Notes: generated from the sequence alone by a model not told the origin. Counted from the first letter of the stretch, positions 20,850 to 31,592 are shown. The stretch: 64,000 bases of DNA from Pseudoips prasinana (GCA_951640165.1 OX621236.1:26652948-26716947), one strand, 5' to 3'. A program made the numbers and translations.

Positions 20850-21010
20850 GCCAGCCAAAGTTCCACTGCTGGACAAAAGCCTCCCTAAGGTATGAGGTGG
20901 ATGTACCATAATCGCCACGCTTGGCAGACGGGTTGGCGATCGCAGTTTGATGGTTATAGTTCACAAAAAATGCTGCTGCCTTTTTTCTGGTAGGTATTCC
21001 CGTCACCACA
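20850..21010 (-). mobile_element. RTE-type LINE C-terminal fragment, second subfamily
   Basis: The minus strand encodes NYNHQTAIANPSAKRGDYGTS and, after an insertion, LREAFVQQWNFGWHDND. The same block appears at 59,850-60,085 (YYDHHTAIANPPAKRGDYG) and, more worn, at 38,741-38,910. The FVQQW ending ties it to the RTE family used elsewhere in the window, but the AIANPPAKRGDYG segment marks a different subfamily. Confidence 0.7.
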
Positions 21011-21092
21011 CAACAAATTACTTGCATTGAATAACTACAATTTTATATTGCTATGTAAAAATCTTACATTTAACTAAACTAAAAGTAAACTA

Positions 21093-21397
21093 AGTAATGG
21101 AATCAGGCGTTACTTTGCGGAAATCCATAACAATCAAAATACAAAATCAATATTTAGTGTTAATTCCGCTAATTGTCAGTTTAATCATGCTGGGATGCAA
21201 TTTGCACCGCCCTCCCGCCCGCAAAAATGTGCACATGCAAGAAGGACAATATAAAAAGCAAATTACATGCGCCAGTACGATTCCCAACACGTGTTTCGGT
21301 CCTCCACGGACCATTCTCAAGGGCTGCTAACTCGTCGAGTGCTCGAAGGAGACTGAGTCCGGGAATTAACACTAAATATTGATTTTGTATTTTGATT
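21093..21397. mobile_element. Foldback insertion with 36-bp inverted repeats
   Basis: The 305-bp insertion is flanked on both sides by the 12-base direct repeat AAAAGTAAACTA (21,081-21,092 and 21,398-21,409). Inside, 21,132-21,167 and 21,362-21,397 are 36-bp inverted repeats that match perfectly by eye. The middle contains CACGTGTTTCGGTCCTCCACGG. A 12-base duplication is longer than most DNA transposons make and more like LINE-driven insertion. The 5' phrase GGAATCAGGCGTTACTTTGCGG recurs inverted at about 29,010-29,040 (CCGCAAAGTAACCCCTGATTCC), so part of it belongs to a repeat family. Confidence 0.75.
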
Positions 21398-21419
21398 AAA
21401 AGTAAACTATATAAAGAAT

Positions 21420-23360
21420 ATGTTCAGAGCTAAGGATTGAGAGTTAAAACTGAACTTTATAGCAAATGTGTCAAAAACTATTCTTCTATTCTATCAGGAC
21501 TCAGCTGCGGAAAACTTGTGAAAATACACCGGTAGCATTACCTTATTAGAAGGCATTACTTATTTGTTGTCCTATCTAGACAAAGGCTAGCATTTGGAAA
21601 AGATTAACCGATCAAAAAACTCAAACCACACCGAGTTTGGTACGGAATGTGTGTTCAAATATTTTTGCGTCTTTGTAATACGTGACCAACTCCTTGAGGG
21701 GAAGATATCAACGAGGGGAAGATCCAGCACTTTATTTTTACCAGGGATTTGTACAACGGACATCAAACTTTAAAAATAGAAAAAATCGTAACGATATTAT
21801 GTAGAATTGTAAGAACGAATAGTAGATACTTTAATATATCATGATACAATTACTGAAAAGGTTGACTATTCAAAAGTACAACATTTATGATGTTGTTCTT
21901 TTGAATACTCGCCCTGAACACCCTCTGACCTTGCTGTAGTGCGATAGCGACGGCACCCGCATGGCGGCAGCTTAGTGAACGTAGACTTGAGTCTACACTC
22001 TCTTACTTCTATGATATATAGGAGACAGATTCATCAATATAAAACAATATTTCAACTTATGAACCATACGAACTAAGTTCGTTAGTTAGTTAAGTTAAAT
22101 AAACAATACAAAATGGTCGAAGGGATCATCAATACTAATTTCATGTAAAAGCTCGCCGCCACATTCATAAACTTACCTATACTTCGTATGCTGAGAATGT
22201 GTAATAATCATTGTACTTGTATGCCGATAATTTGTGAGAGTGTCCCTTCCAAGGGCCGCTTATTTCGGCATCCCTTTGAGCAAGGGGAGTGTCTTTGTGC
22301 CAAGTTTGCCACTTAACATCACATAGGCCCTGTCCGCTTAACATCCTTAATAATTACAATGTTTAAATATGTATGATGCTTTTAGTCAAATTTAAATATT
22401 GAGTTGATTTGACACGCCAACTTTCACGGGCTGCACCCAAAGAGGGTCTACTTAAGACCTATCTTTATCTCATTAATAATAAATTACGGATCCGCTTACA
22501 GTTTACTTTACAAAGAGCTCTTAATAATAAATTCGTTTGTCCTTTTCGTGATAAGAGAGTACCGTCCTGTGAGGTTACACGATTTCCAGGTAATTCGGTT
22601 TAAAGGGATCAGAAAGAAAACACTAATATAAGTATGTTATTCCATTATAGTAGCTCAGGGGGATAAGTGTTGTAGACAGTATTACCCACGTCTCCCGTTT
22701 TCTATATGAAGGTGTGGTTTTGTTTTTAGCTTGTTTAACCTTAACCAATTACGTAACAAAGAAAGAATATAGCCCTGGTCGAGCAATTATAGAGAAACAA
22801 TTCTATTACAGACATTCTTTTAGTGTTAGTATTCAACTGAATTTTATTTAAATTTATCTGTACAAATAATTACGCTAAAATATTAATTGCACAGCTAAAT
22901 AGTAACAACAAAATTTGTAAACAATGGTTTATTCATGGCGACTTATTAATAGTTTCCTGTCATACCTATATAACATAAAATACTAATACGTCGCTGAAAG
23001 CATAATTAAATAAACATTATAAACCGGAAATCTATTCACATACTCGTATGAACGAGTAAAAGGCAAGAAATAAGAAGGACGCTATTATATTACCGAATGT
23101 ATTAGTATCTATACCTCCAATATATTTAATGATAGTTAATTATAATAAACTTAAACCTTAGATTTGTTTTTGTATATTATTATATATTACTTTATTATTA
23201 TATATTGTTGATATAACTCTACGTCATAAAATACAATTTTTTGCTCCACTTTCTATGTTTGTGTTTTAGTTTTTCAATTAATATTTCAGTAATATTTTTA
23301 CCCTTAGGTTTATTATTATTAGAAGTAAATCCTTTATTTTTTGTGACTGAATTGATAGGT
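21420..23360. other. AT-rich intergenic sequence
   Basis: No gene supported. Around 22,230-22,330 the GC-richer phrases GTCCCTTCCAAGGGCCGC and GAGCAAGGGGAGTG look like a piece of an unrecognised repeat. The 64-residue open frame at 22,409-22,603 has no recognisable motif. Confidence 0.4.
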
Positions 23361-23361
23361 C

Positions 23362-23670
23362 TTGCACCGAGGAGACGCTAAAGTTGTCACTCTCAGGTTG
23401 TAGTTGAAAATCAGTTTTCCGCTGGTGCTCCTTTATGCGATGCCACGGTACCCAAACTGAACCGCACCCTATTTTTGTTGATGCGGCGCACCATGTAACA
23501 TGCGCTTATTATCGATGACATATTATTATAGTTATAAGAATAGGCATATTATATTTGTTAGTACAGTTTTAAGTAGTAGTTAATAAGTTCATCACAAATT
23601 GTACTTACGCTATGTTTTAATATTTATAGGCGCCGATGTTCTAAGTAAAGATAAATAATATTTTCTTTCT
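23362..23670 (+). mobile_element. LINE 3' end fragment
   Basis: CTCTCAGGTTGTAGTTGAAAATCAG, GGTGCTCCTTTATG and an AT-rich 3' part to TAAATAATATTTT resemble non-coding 3' ends of lepidopteran LINEs. No RT coding remains. The assignment rests on phrase recognition only. Confidence 0.4.
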
Positions 23671-23934
23671 TCAAGGATAAAAGGTTCAGCGGTAAACTAA
23701 TTTGTTGCAACGAAATGGCTGTATATTTATTTGTGAGAATATCTCACACAAATTATATATATAGCGCCTAGTATGCGCAATTGTATTCATATACCACTGC
23801 AGTAACCTTTTCAAAATATACGCTAGAGCCTAAGTTTGGTAAAATTTTAAATATATTACGTAAATCCTATGTTTCCCAGATTAATATTAAAATGTATCCT
23901 TAAAATGATCATATAGTTGTCGGTCTAAAAACGT

Positions 23935-24090
23935 ACGGCGCAGCGGTTTAGACAGTCGCCTCGCCACTTCGTATCCCGGGTTCGATTCCTGATAGGTACA
24001 TACTTATATAGATAATAAGACATGCACATGAGTATCTGTCCTGGGTGGGAATCGAACCCAACAAACACGACAACGGGCCCATCTAATGTA
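23935..24090. mobile_element. Two SINE heads joined head-to-head
   Basis: The plus part (23,936-23,995) reads GGCGCAGCGGTTTAGACAGTC...CCCGGGTTCGATTCCTG, the head of the family seen at 45,220. From about 23,996 to 24,088 the sequence is the minus-strand head of the common SINE (ATACTTATATAGATAATxA, CTGTCCTGGGTGGGAATCGAACCC). The junction is abrupt, so this is either an insertion into a SINE or a rearrangement. Confidence 0.65.
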
Positions 24091-24512
24091 AAAAAAAAAA
24101 ATTGACTGTACAAAACAATCTCGGTAATAAATAATGCTAGTTTGTCACAAAATATCCGCGCTGAAGAATCTAAGAGGATGCTTCACTGAAACAATATAAA
24201 GAGAACAAATGTTTTATAAACGCTTACATCGAGGTGTTGTTTGTAAAAGTCCCAAAAGAGTTCTTTCGGCCGCCGAGCTAAATTGATTTTCCGTTTGGTA
24301 CATTTAGATAAGTGTAGGTATTATTTTGTATTCTTTAGTTACGTTTTCGAAGAAGTGCGCGATATATTGGTTGCGATAGCTATTCGGAACAGCTATTTTA
24401 TTAAAGTAGCTACACCGTATGTCTCATTTCATTTTAAAGGAAATGGATGTTAGAGGAAAATGTAGTTCAAAGTTATTGAATTCTGAACGTGCAGAATTTA
24501 TTGGTACAAAAT

Positions 24513-24701
24513 AAGTTCATGTGGGTAGTTATTTCTTTTATTTTTGTATCTGTGTTTACCTCTCGGATTCAATTGTGTGCACAAGTAAAATCGACGAAGT
24601 TTCACAATGCTATTCCAAATTTAACCCAAAATTTGCACCGTTCTCAGTCTAAAGCATCCACAATACGTAATTCACTAGCTATAATAGTAGTATTAATTTA
24701 A
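24513..24701 (+). CDS. Weak candidate: small secreted-type ORF
   Basis: From the ATG at about 24,519 the frame encodes some 60 residues beginning MWVVISFIFVSVFTS, a hydrophobic start that could be a secretion signal with possible cleavage after QLCA. It ends with a hydrophobic SLAIIVVLI. There is no recognisable domain, no nearby polyadenylation signal and no paralogue in the window. It is as likely a chance frame in AT-rich DNA. Confidence 0.15.
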   Translation, partial: KFMWVVISFIFVSVFTSRIQLCAQVKSTKFHNAIPNLTQNLHRSQSKASTIRNSLAIIVVLI

Positions 24702-24883
24702 TACAGCAAAAATATTTTTGCATGTGCTATAACTATACAATATATGGACCGCAATGTTTTAAAACTTTGAACGGTAAAATCAAATAATACAATTTATTTT
24801 TACGCGTATCTGAAAGTACTGTAATAATAACTGTACCAAAATTTAAATTGTTTATGAATGTTTTAGTATAAAATAAAAAAATA

Positions 24884-25150
24884 AAATAAAAAAGGTTTTT
24901 ATTCCCGTAGACTTTAAAAAAGCGCTTGTAAATAGTCAGAACATGTTTGTAGTATTATAGTTGTATACATTATTATTTCTAGTAACATAAATATTTAGGT
25001 ACACATTGTATTGATAGTATTAAAACATTAATAAAATTTATTTTATAACAGCAATGATATTTAGCTAGCTCGTATCAAGTTATTGTCAAGAGATTATGTT
25101 TCAGTTTAATTATCTAGTTTAAGTCTAATTATCTAGTTTAAGTCTAATAT
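24884..25150 (-). mobile_element. LINE-like 3' element, worn copy
   Basis: The reverse orientation of the family at 10,359 and 26,359. The tail appears as AAAATAAAAAAATAAAATAAAAAAGG, followed by the complement of AAGCGCTTTTTTAAAGTCTACG and AACATGTTCTGACTATTTAC. The phrase TAATTATCTAGTTTAAGTC is tandemly doubled near 25,110-25,150. Confidence 0.7.
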
Positions 25151-25464
25151 TTGTAATACATATTGGTATTAACTAAACATGATAAATAAATTAGAACCAA
25201 ACACCTAACAAATTCGATCGAATCTGGGCTAGTGCCGAAAGTGGAACAAAAAATAAAAATGAGGAAGTTTTTTTCTGTCGGTTTCTATTCACATAAAGTT
25301 TAAACAAATAGTTAGAACATGATTTTAGTATAACGTTCGTAGAAACACAGATTTGTATTTATCTGTGTTTATAAACATTACTTAAAGGAAAAATAGGTAT
25401 ATTAAAGGGAAGGAGAGGATCGGATAGATTAATGAGAGCTGATGTGTATCAAATTATAAAAAAG

Positions 25465-25535
25465 TGTAAGTCAGATCGTATGACAAAATTAGGGCAACAC
25501 AGGTGCTCTAATTTTGTGATACGATCTGACTTACA
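25465..25535. repeat. Inverted repeat, 28-bp arms, 1 mismatch
   Basis: Arms at 25,465-25,492 and 25,508-25,535 with a 15-base loop. One mismatch by eye (G opposite G near the middle). No relation to a known repeat family seen. Confidence 0.8.
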
Positions 25536-25630
25536 AGTCCAAGAGAGGATAGGACGTAGCTCGACTTATTTTTGTTTAGTTTATATTCTAGAGATTTGAC
25601 TTATTACTATTTTAAATACGTACTCGGAAA

Positions 25631-25678
25631 TAGTTACACGTATTCTGTGACAATATTGGCACAGAATACGTGTAACTA
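25631..25678. repeat. Perfect inverted repeat, 19-bp arms
   Basis: TAGTTACACGTATTCTGTG at 25,631-25,649 is perfectly complementary to 25,660-25,678, with a 10-base loop. It lies only about 100 bp from the hairpin at 25,465-25,535, to which it is unrelated in sequence. Confidence 0.85.
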
Positions 25679-26358
25679 CTCTAGACTGGCTACCTCTTTA
25701 AATATAACGCTGCATTGTACCTACCACAGACGGTCAAACGATTGGGTACGGACTTTATTTTAGCTGGGAAAAATATAGTCACAATAAACTAAGTTACTAT
25801 AAAAGAAAAATAACTAACATTATTTAACATTTATTACATATTAATAATTACGGGTTCATACATATGTAACTTGGTATAAATTGTACAAAGAGAAAATAAT
25901 AAAAAAAACAGAGATCGTGATATGTTTGTTGTGAATTAGCACTAAACCAGTTCTTGCAAACAATAGATTTATCGATACTATTATTAAACCTATAAAGTTT
26001 CATAGTACATTCCAATGCTACCAATACCAATAAAAGACTAGTTATCGAACCAAAACATGAATACATAAAGACTTTGATATATTAAACGAAGTAAAATTGA
26101 CTATAAGCGGACATATTCGACAATTTGACCCTTATAATTTACGCTAGATAACGGCTACCCTACACATTCTTATTTTTGTTTAGCACAACAAGGGAATATA
26201 AAGGGAAAATTAAATGGTCAAAATCAAGGGTTCCTATGTTAATGAGGTTACATTCTCTATACATAACATTTATAGGAATTAAATAGCGTAGAATATTTAA
26301 TTATTTTAATTACTATAACTCGTATTGGTTAGTAGGATTTATATATTATTGGTTATAA

Positions 26359-26844
26359 CATGCCCGCTTGAGTATGTTTCGCCGGACCGTCTCAACTGGG
26401 TCGTGTTGAAACCGGTAGTAGATGTACCCACTGAGTTTGTTTCGTTGGGTCTTCTCAGTTGGGGCGCATTGGATCCAGTGGTAGCATTAAAGCGCGACCG
26501 TCGTTATTAACACAAGGTCCGTCATAATAATAATACCTTTAATATAGACAGAACCATTGACAATATGTAGTAAAAATATTAGACTTAAACTAGATAATTA
26601 AACATAATCTCTTGACAATAACTTGATACGAGCTAGCTAAATATCATTTCTGTAATAAAATAAATTTTATAAATGTTTTCATACAAGATGTACCTAAATA
26701 TCTATGTTACTAGAAATAATATCTAATGTATACAAGTATATTACTACAAACATGTTCTGACTATTTACAAGCGCTTTTTTAAAGTCTACGTGAATAAAAA
26801 CCTTTTTTATTTTATTTATTTTATTTTATTTTATTTAAAAAAAA
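26359..26844 (+). mobile_element. LINE-like 3' element with (TTTTA)n tail, second young copy
   Basis: It starts at the same base as the copy at 10,359 and differs from it at only a few positions (for example GATGTACCC for GATGAACCC and GGATCCAGTG for GGATCCGGTG). The tail is CCTTTTTTATTTTATTTATTTTATTTT followed by an A run. A shared 5' boundary suggests a defined element rather than random 5' truncation. Confidence 0.75.
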
Positions 26845-27001
26845 AAAAACACAACTAAGTATCATCCATGCGAGATGCCATGGGAAATGGTACAGCAACG
26901 ACCTATGCAGGTGTAGTGCAACCTCGAATCCGACTAGAAAAACCGCATATATCAAAATACTGTTATAATTAGGTAAGTTTTCAATTGCAAATATATTACA
27001 T

Positions 27002-27253
27002 AGGCAAGTTGGCGTGGTTGTTAAATGTTTGCTTTTCACGCCGCAGGTCTTGAGTTCAAATCCCACCCAGGACAGATATTTGTGTTCATGAACATGTATG
27101 TTTGTCCCATGTTTGGGTCTAATTATTATCTATGCAAGTATGTATGTACAAAAGAAAACTAGTATATGTAATATATCAGTTATCTGATAGCTCTGCTTAA
27201 TTTGGGATCAGATGGTCGTGTGTGAATAATGTCCCGGGATATTATTATTATTA
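27002..27253 (+). mobile_element. tRNA-headed SINE, near full length
   Basis: Head GGCAAGTTGGCGTGGTTG with A-box-like TGGCGTGGTTG, B-box region GAGTTCAAATCCC, then ACCCAGGACAGATATTTGTG. The body includes ATATATCAGTTATCTG and CTCTGCTTAATTTGGGATCAGATGG, and the tail is TGTCCCGGGATATTATTATTATT. It lacks the CCATAGTACAA block found in other copies. Confidence 0.85.
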
Positions 27254-27461
27254 CGTTGAAATCTGTCTATGAATTTGGAAGTTACGATAACACAGATAGA
27301 CTACATGTAAATGTTTTGTGGCATGCGCTTATATTCCTATTAGTAGTCTATTTTTGTATCTGAAGTTCATGAAAATAAGTGAATTCTAATATCATTTTAA
27401 ATTACTTTTCAGGTAATTATGAGAATTCTAAATTTTTATCTTGAATTATATCATCATCGCT

Positions 27462-27690
27462 GGAAATCGCTGGATGCGGATAGCGCAAGACCGGCAATTG
27501 TGGAGATCTTTGGGGGAGGCCTTTGTCCAGCAGTGGACGTCTTTCGGCTGATATGATGATGATGATGATATCATCATCACCATATCAGCCATCAGCCGAA
27601 AGACCGCTGCTACTGGACAAAGGGAGGCCTTTGTCCAGTAGCAACGGTCTTTCGGCTAAAGATCTCCACGGTTGCCGGTCATGAACTGTA
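27462..27690. mobile_element. Tail-to-tail RTE LINE ends with internal hairpins
   Basis: 27,462-27,569 is a plus-strand RTE 3' end (TCGCTGGATGCGGATAGCGC through CAGCAGTGGACG and a GAT tail). It runs directly into an inverted copy starting ATCATCATCACCATATCAGCC. The inverted part then folds again: 27,594-27,623 and 27,628-27,657 are complementary over 30 bp with one mismatch and a 4-base loop, built from the family phrases CCGAAAGACCG and TACTGGACAAAGG. After that the minus-strand RTE sequence continues to about 27,690 (GATCTCCACGGTTGCCGGTC). Confidence 0.8.
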
Positions 27691-28368
27691 TACCAGCATT
27701 TAACTAAGACTGAAAATTAAACAACCTTTAACTATTCAGTTATCATGAACCAAATGAATTCTGAATGTATGTCACCACATATCTGTGGGCGTAGCTGGTT
27801 ATAAGCAACGCCCAAAGTTATTTAATCAATTATTTGTTAGTTTAACCGTGTGAAAATGACAACATTTTCGACACGGTTTGGCTCATTGCATGAATTTAAA
27901 ATACATTTATGATATCTGGACGACTGCGACGACGAGACTTACTAGTTCTCTTTATCGACAGCGAATACTGACGATTGCTGCTACATATACGAACCTCGCC
28001 TAGAGTCGGCAAACCTTTTCGCATTTATGTTAGACTCTAGATTATTCACGAAATAAGGCAATTTATGTAAATGTATCAAATACTATTTTACTATTCAGCG
28101 GTAACTGAATCGCTGCATAAAGTTATTACTTGTATTATACAGAGATAGTTATTGTTGGTTTAGGGGTCTGCGTCTTCAGATAACGACGATCATGTTTTAG
28201 TAAAGCTGTCAATCCATACAATAAAATAATTCTTCGATTGTATGAAATTGGCTTCCCATCGGATTCATAGTCCAAAGTTAGAAAAAAGAGAGTGATGCGA
28301 TTTGGCGTATACCTATATCTATTATTTCTTATTGTTATCTTTCTATAGATATGAACTTTATTTTAAAA

Positions 28369-28525
28369 CTAGCTGTGCCCCTCGGTTTTATCCACGTTGA
28401 ACTTTATAAATTATAGCCTATGTGTTATTCGAATATCTAAGCTATATTACTACAAATTATCATCAAAATCCTTCTGGTAGTTTTTGCGTGAAAGAGTAAC
28501 AAACATACACACTCACAATTATTAG
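28369..28525 (-). mobile_element. Helitron-like element, short type, worn
   Basis: CTAG at 28,369-28,372, then CTGTGCCCCTCGGTTTTATCC, the complement of the family 3' hairpin. The body includes TATAGCCTATGTG, and the far end has AACAAACATACACACTCACA. The 5' end is degraded. Confidence 0.65.
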
Positions 28526-28634
28526 TAGTATTATTAATTTTAAATGGTTGAATTTGACTGCAATTCTTGCTATTGTCCTCTTGTGTCTTAAAACTAAGCT
28601 AACGCCAAATTAATCCTAACCTATATTTAATCCT

Positions 28635-28818
28635 TCTTTATTTTTAACGTGGTTAAATGCTTTAGTGATCGTCCCGCCGCTGCAGAAGCGGCGGGATATG
28701 TCGGACTCCCAGCCATATGATAGGGCTGGGTTTACCCACTAATAGCACCCGGTGTTCGTCACCCACCTTTAGTCCAGACTACGGGATTCGCTCGCGCATT
28801 TACCGCAGCCTGGGCAGC
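28635..28818 (-). mobile_element. 184-bp retroposed insertion with 17-bp target duplication
   Basis: AACCTATATTTAATCCT occurs perfectly at 28,618-28,634 and 28,819-28,835 and brackets a 184-bp insert. On the minus strand the insert begins GCTGCCCAGGCTGCGG and ends AACGTTAAAAATAAAGA. It contains a very stable hairpin, CCCGCCGCTGCAGAAGCGGCGGG (plus-strand view, 28,674-28,696). The long exact duplication indicates LINE-type insertion. I do not recognise the family; it is much GC-richer than its surroundings. Confidence 0.75.
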
Positions 28819-29221
28819 AACCTATATTTAATCCTATTTCAACCTTAAGCCTGAAGTCTCAACCTTTAATTTTCTGGTTTATCTCCGTCCGACTTCCAGG
28901 ACCATCTATATAGCTTTGTACCGATTTTCATGATCATCCTAAGGTTGTAATCTTGAATTAAATCGGGGTATAATTTTAATATATTAAACTTTGTATTTTA
29001 ATTGTTATGGATTCCCGCAAAGTAACCCCTGATTCCATATCTTGTTGTAATCTTTTATATGTTTTGTCACGAATGGCAACAGTCTAGCCTTGATAAAACC
29101 TCGTCTATGCACTGATCACACACCTTAGTCCAATTTCTAACGGATTGCTGGGTGCAACTAAATATAAGCACCCATGATAAGTAAATTTACTATTTAATTT
29201 TTGTATACTAAATCTATTTTT

Positions 29222-29430
29222 CGGCCGATGGGGCAGAAAGGTTATTGAGTGGCGTTCACGAACCGGAAGACGCAGCGTGGGCAGGCCCCCTACACGGTGG
29301 ACCGACGATCTTGTGCGGGTCGCGGGAAGCCGCTGGATGCGGGCAGCGCAGGACCGGCTATTGCGCAGATCCTTGGGGGAGGCCTTTGTCCAGCAGTGGA
29401 TGTCTTTCGGCTGATATGATGATGATGATG
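29222..29430 (+). mobile_element. RTE-type LINE 3' end, 5'-truncated
   Basis: Encodes GRWGRKVIEW, then (in shifted frame) GRRSVGRPPTRWTDDL, GSRWMRAAQDRLLRRSLGEAFVQQWMSFG, then a stop and GATGATGATG. It starts inside codons for GRWGRK, so it is a short truncated insertion. It is one of the less decayed tails in the window. Confidence 0.85.
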
Positions 29431-29456
29431 AAATCTATTTTCATAGCTTATAGGTA

Positions 29457-30035
29457 GATGCTCTCATCGGTCCGTAAGTGATCGGCAAGGTTAAGTAACT
29501 TTGCTCTTACCCTGCAATGTATAAGATTTATAACAAACTTCCCAATTATATTAGAGAATTTTCTACGAATAAGTTTAAAAGAATTATTAAAGTCAAATTC
29601 TCTAGCAATCTAGCATTAAAAAAATTCTGATTAGTTAAGTGATAAAAGTGCGTGGGATTGAGTTGTTCTGAGTCACCACACATGATTGTAATTAATCTTA
29701 AGTATATTTTATTTAAAAAAAGGATTCCTACTGAGTTTTCTGGCAGTGTTTCTCAGTAGCTGCCACGTCATGCACTGCACGGTAGGGTAAAAACAATGAC
29801 GATTCATGACGATTCCACATAAATGTAATTTTTTTACGGAATAAATGATCTTAGACTTTGGTTAGTCCATAGATGGGTGACCACCAGAGCTACTCCGTGA
29901 TTTGGAGGGCACGTTAAGCTGTCGGTACCAGTTGTAGTCATTAGACGACAATCGTTAAGCCATGACAGAGGCTTACTGGGCGGCTTGAACAATTCTGACA
30001 CTAGGGTTAATATTACCTATACGATAAGTAAGTAT
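29457..30035 (+). mobile_element. 5S rRNA-like SINE interrupted by a LINE end
   Basis: The SINE sense is plus here. The 5' part (29,457-29,512) reads GATGCTCTCATCGGTCCGTAAG and GGTTAAGTAACTTTGCTC. The 3' part resumes at about 29,862 with GGTTAGTCCATAGATGGGTGACC and continues through GGAGGGCACGTTAAGCTGTCGG to GATAAGTAAGTATTG. The break falls just before the box-C-like GATGGGTGACC. The insert at 29,513-29,861 is described separately. Confidence 0.8.
29513..29861 (+). mobile_element. LINE C-terminal fragment inside a SINE
   Basis: From 29,517 a 37-codon frame reads MYKIYNKLPNYIREFSTNK then FKRIIKVKF, ending at a stop at 29,628-29,630. This is the post-RT YNKLP...FKxxIK motif region of jockey/CR1/Daphne-group LINEs. 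The 3' UTR contains CTACTGAGTTTTCTGGCAGTG and ends near GGAATAAATGATCTTAG. It sits inside the 5S-like SINE, so it inserted later than that SINE. Confidence 0.7.
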
Positions 30036-30039
30036 TGAA

Positions 30040-30500
30040 ATAGAATATTTCCTACTAGTACCTATCTATTGTTCTGAACTAATACCTAGTAAAAGCCATT
30101 TCTCATCGCTAAGCAACTAATAATAGCGCGGTCTCAACCCCAATGATCTATAGCGATTCATATTTCATAGCAATAACGAGCATAGTCACTCTCCATTTGT
30201 TTTGCTATACAATTATCTGTCAAAATTGACTCGTGGCAATTAGAGAGGGCGCTGCGAAAGTGATTTAAGTAAAAGTTTGTTGTTTACGTCGATGGTGGAC
30301 TCGCCTAAATGTCATTTAAACGATTAATCATTTTGTTCCGCAAGACGCAAACAGCTATAAGTAGTTCATCAGAGTTTGATTAATATTTAATCATAATCTG
30401 TTATTATTATGATCGTTGTGGTCATTAAAAACTAACTTAGTAGTATAAACTATTTTAATTATTTGTGTATAACAAAAACTTGAGAGGTATCAAGGGACAC
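30040..30500. other. Intergenic, nothing recognised
   Basis: No repeat ends or coding frames seen. AGAGAGGGCGCTGCG near 30,242 is a GC-richer island of unknown meaning. Confidence 0.4.
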
Positions 30501-30505
30501 CCGGA

Positions 30506-30943
30506 TGGAACGAAGTTATTTATTATTATTTATTATGTACAAAAAAACCTGTATACAATCAACAAAAATAATTGTCGCGACACCACACTGTTCAATGCGA
30601 AACAGAAATGAAAATATCTGGCTTGCTTTCTATAAAAGAGAGAGACAGAAAGAGAAATTGTGATCTTATAAAAAGTAAATTTAAATGAATATTTTAGCTA
30701 AACATGACATTTATTACTTGCAGGAAATGTAAAATTGTGTACACCTGTGTGGTTGATTTTTGTGAACGATTTATTTATATTTAAGATCCTCTTTGTACCA
30801 AATTTCACGCAATAAATATTGATTGATTGATTTATTGAAACATGCGCACGCCGCACAGCTGCAAAAAGTGTCGTGACAACTTTTCGTAAGATTTTTTTCC
30901 GTCTAGCCCCCTTTCACAACGCGCGATAAGTAACTTCGTTCCA
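30506..30943. mobile_element. Possible MITE with 13-bp inverted ends
   Basis: TGGAACGAAGTTA at 30,506-30,518 is perfectly inverted at 30,931-30,943. The 438-bp interval encodes nothing. It contains what looks like a LINE or SINE tail at 30,640-30,838 ending AATAAATATTGATTGATTGATT. I could not find a target duplication, so the element call is tentative. Confidence 0.35.
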
Positions 30944-31023
30944 ATTATCACAATACTGACATTGAATAAAACTACATAAGTTTAATTTTTAATTTAGGAC
31001 GAAACTAATTTTGTTTATTTAAT

Positions 31024-31142
31024 CATACACAGGACAGATAGACGTGTTTATGCATACAAATATGAAATAGGTGGAAATCAAAACCCACGAGCTGCGACGT
31101 TAAAGGGAAGCATTTAACAACCACGTCTCGTGGTCCGTCGAA
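31024..31142 (-). mobile_element. tRNA-headed SINE, 5' half only
   Basis: Minus-strand head with GACCACGAGACGTGGTTG, GTGGGTTTTGATTTCC and ATATTTGTATGCATAAACACG. The body beyond CACAGGACAGATAG is missing and the head is mutated. Confidence 0.6.
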
Positions 31143-31185
31143 TACATGTACGGTAGACTTAACACAACGCATTCATATTAATCAA

Positions 31186-31507
31186 CTAGCTGTGCCCCGC
31201 GGTTTTACCCGCATTAAATTTTATAAATTATCACAACTCTTCCCCCGTGGATGATAGCGTGATAATATGTAGCCTATATGTTGACCCGACCTCTTAGTAA
31301 TATTCATGCAAAATTTTGAAGTAAGTCCATCCAGTACTTTTTGAGATTAGCCCGGACATACATACAGACAAACAGACACACAAACAAAAATTCTTAAAAC
31401 TATATTTTTGGCTTCGACATTGATTGTAGATCACGGCCCAAGTATCCTTTTAAAAAACTATTCAATGTACAGTTTTGACTTTCCTACGATTTTATTATAT
31501 GTATAGA
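31186..31507 (-). mobile_element. Helitron-like element, long type
   Basis: On the minus strand it starts TCTATACATATAATAAAATCG after an A and ends GGGGCACAGCTAG before a T. It has the same internal blocks as the copy at 3,520-3,832 (AGTACTGGATGG, CTAAGAGGTCGGGTCAACATA, ATCACGCTATCA). Directly to its right (31,508-31,548) lies another ~40 bp of the family 5' start, so it may have inserted into, or been copied next to, a sister copy. Confidence 0.8.
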
Positions 31508-31592
31508 TACAGTTTTGACTTTCCTACGATTTTAATCTATGTATAGATGATACGCAATGATCAATGAAAGTAATGCTATGAATGTATTTTGT

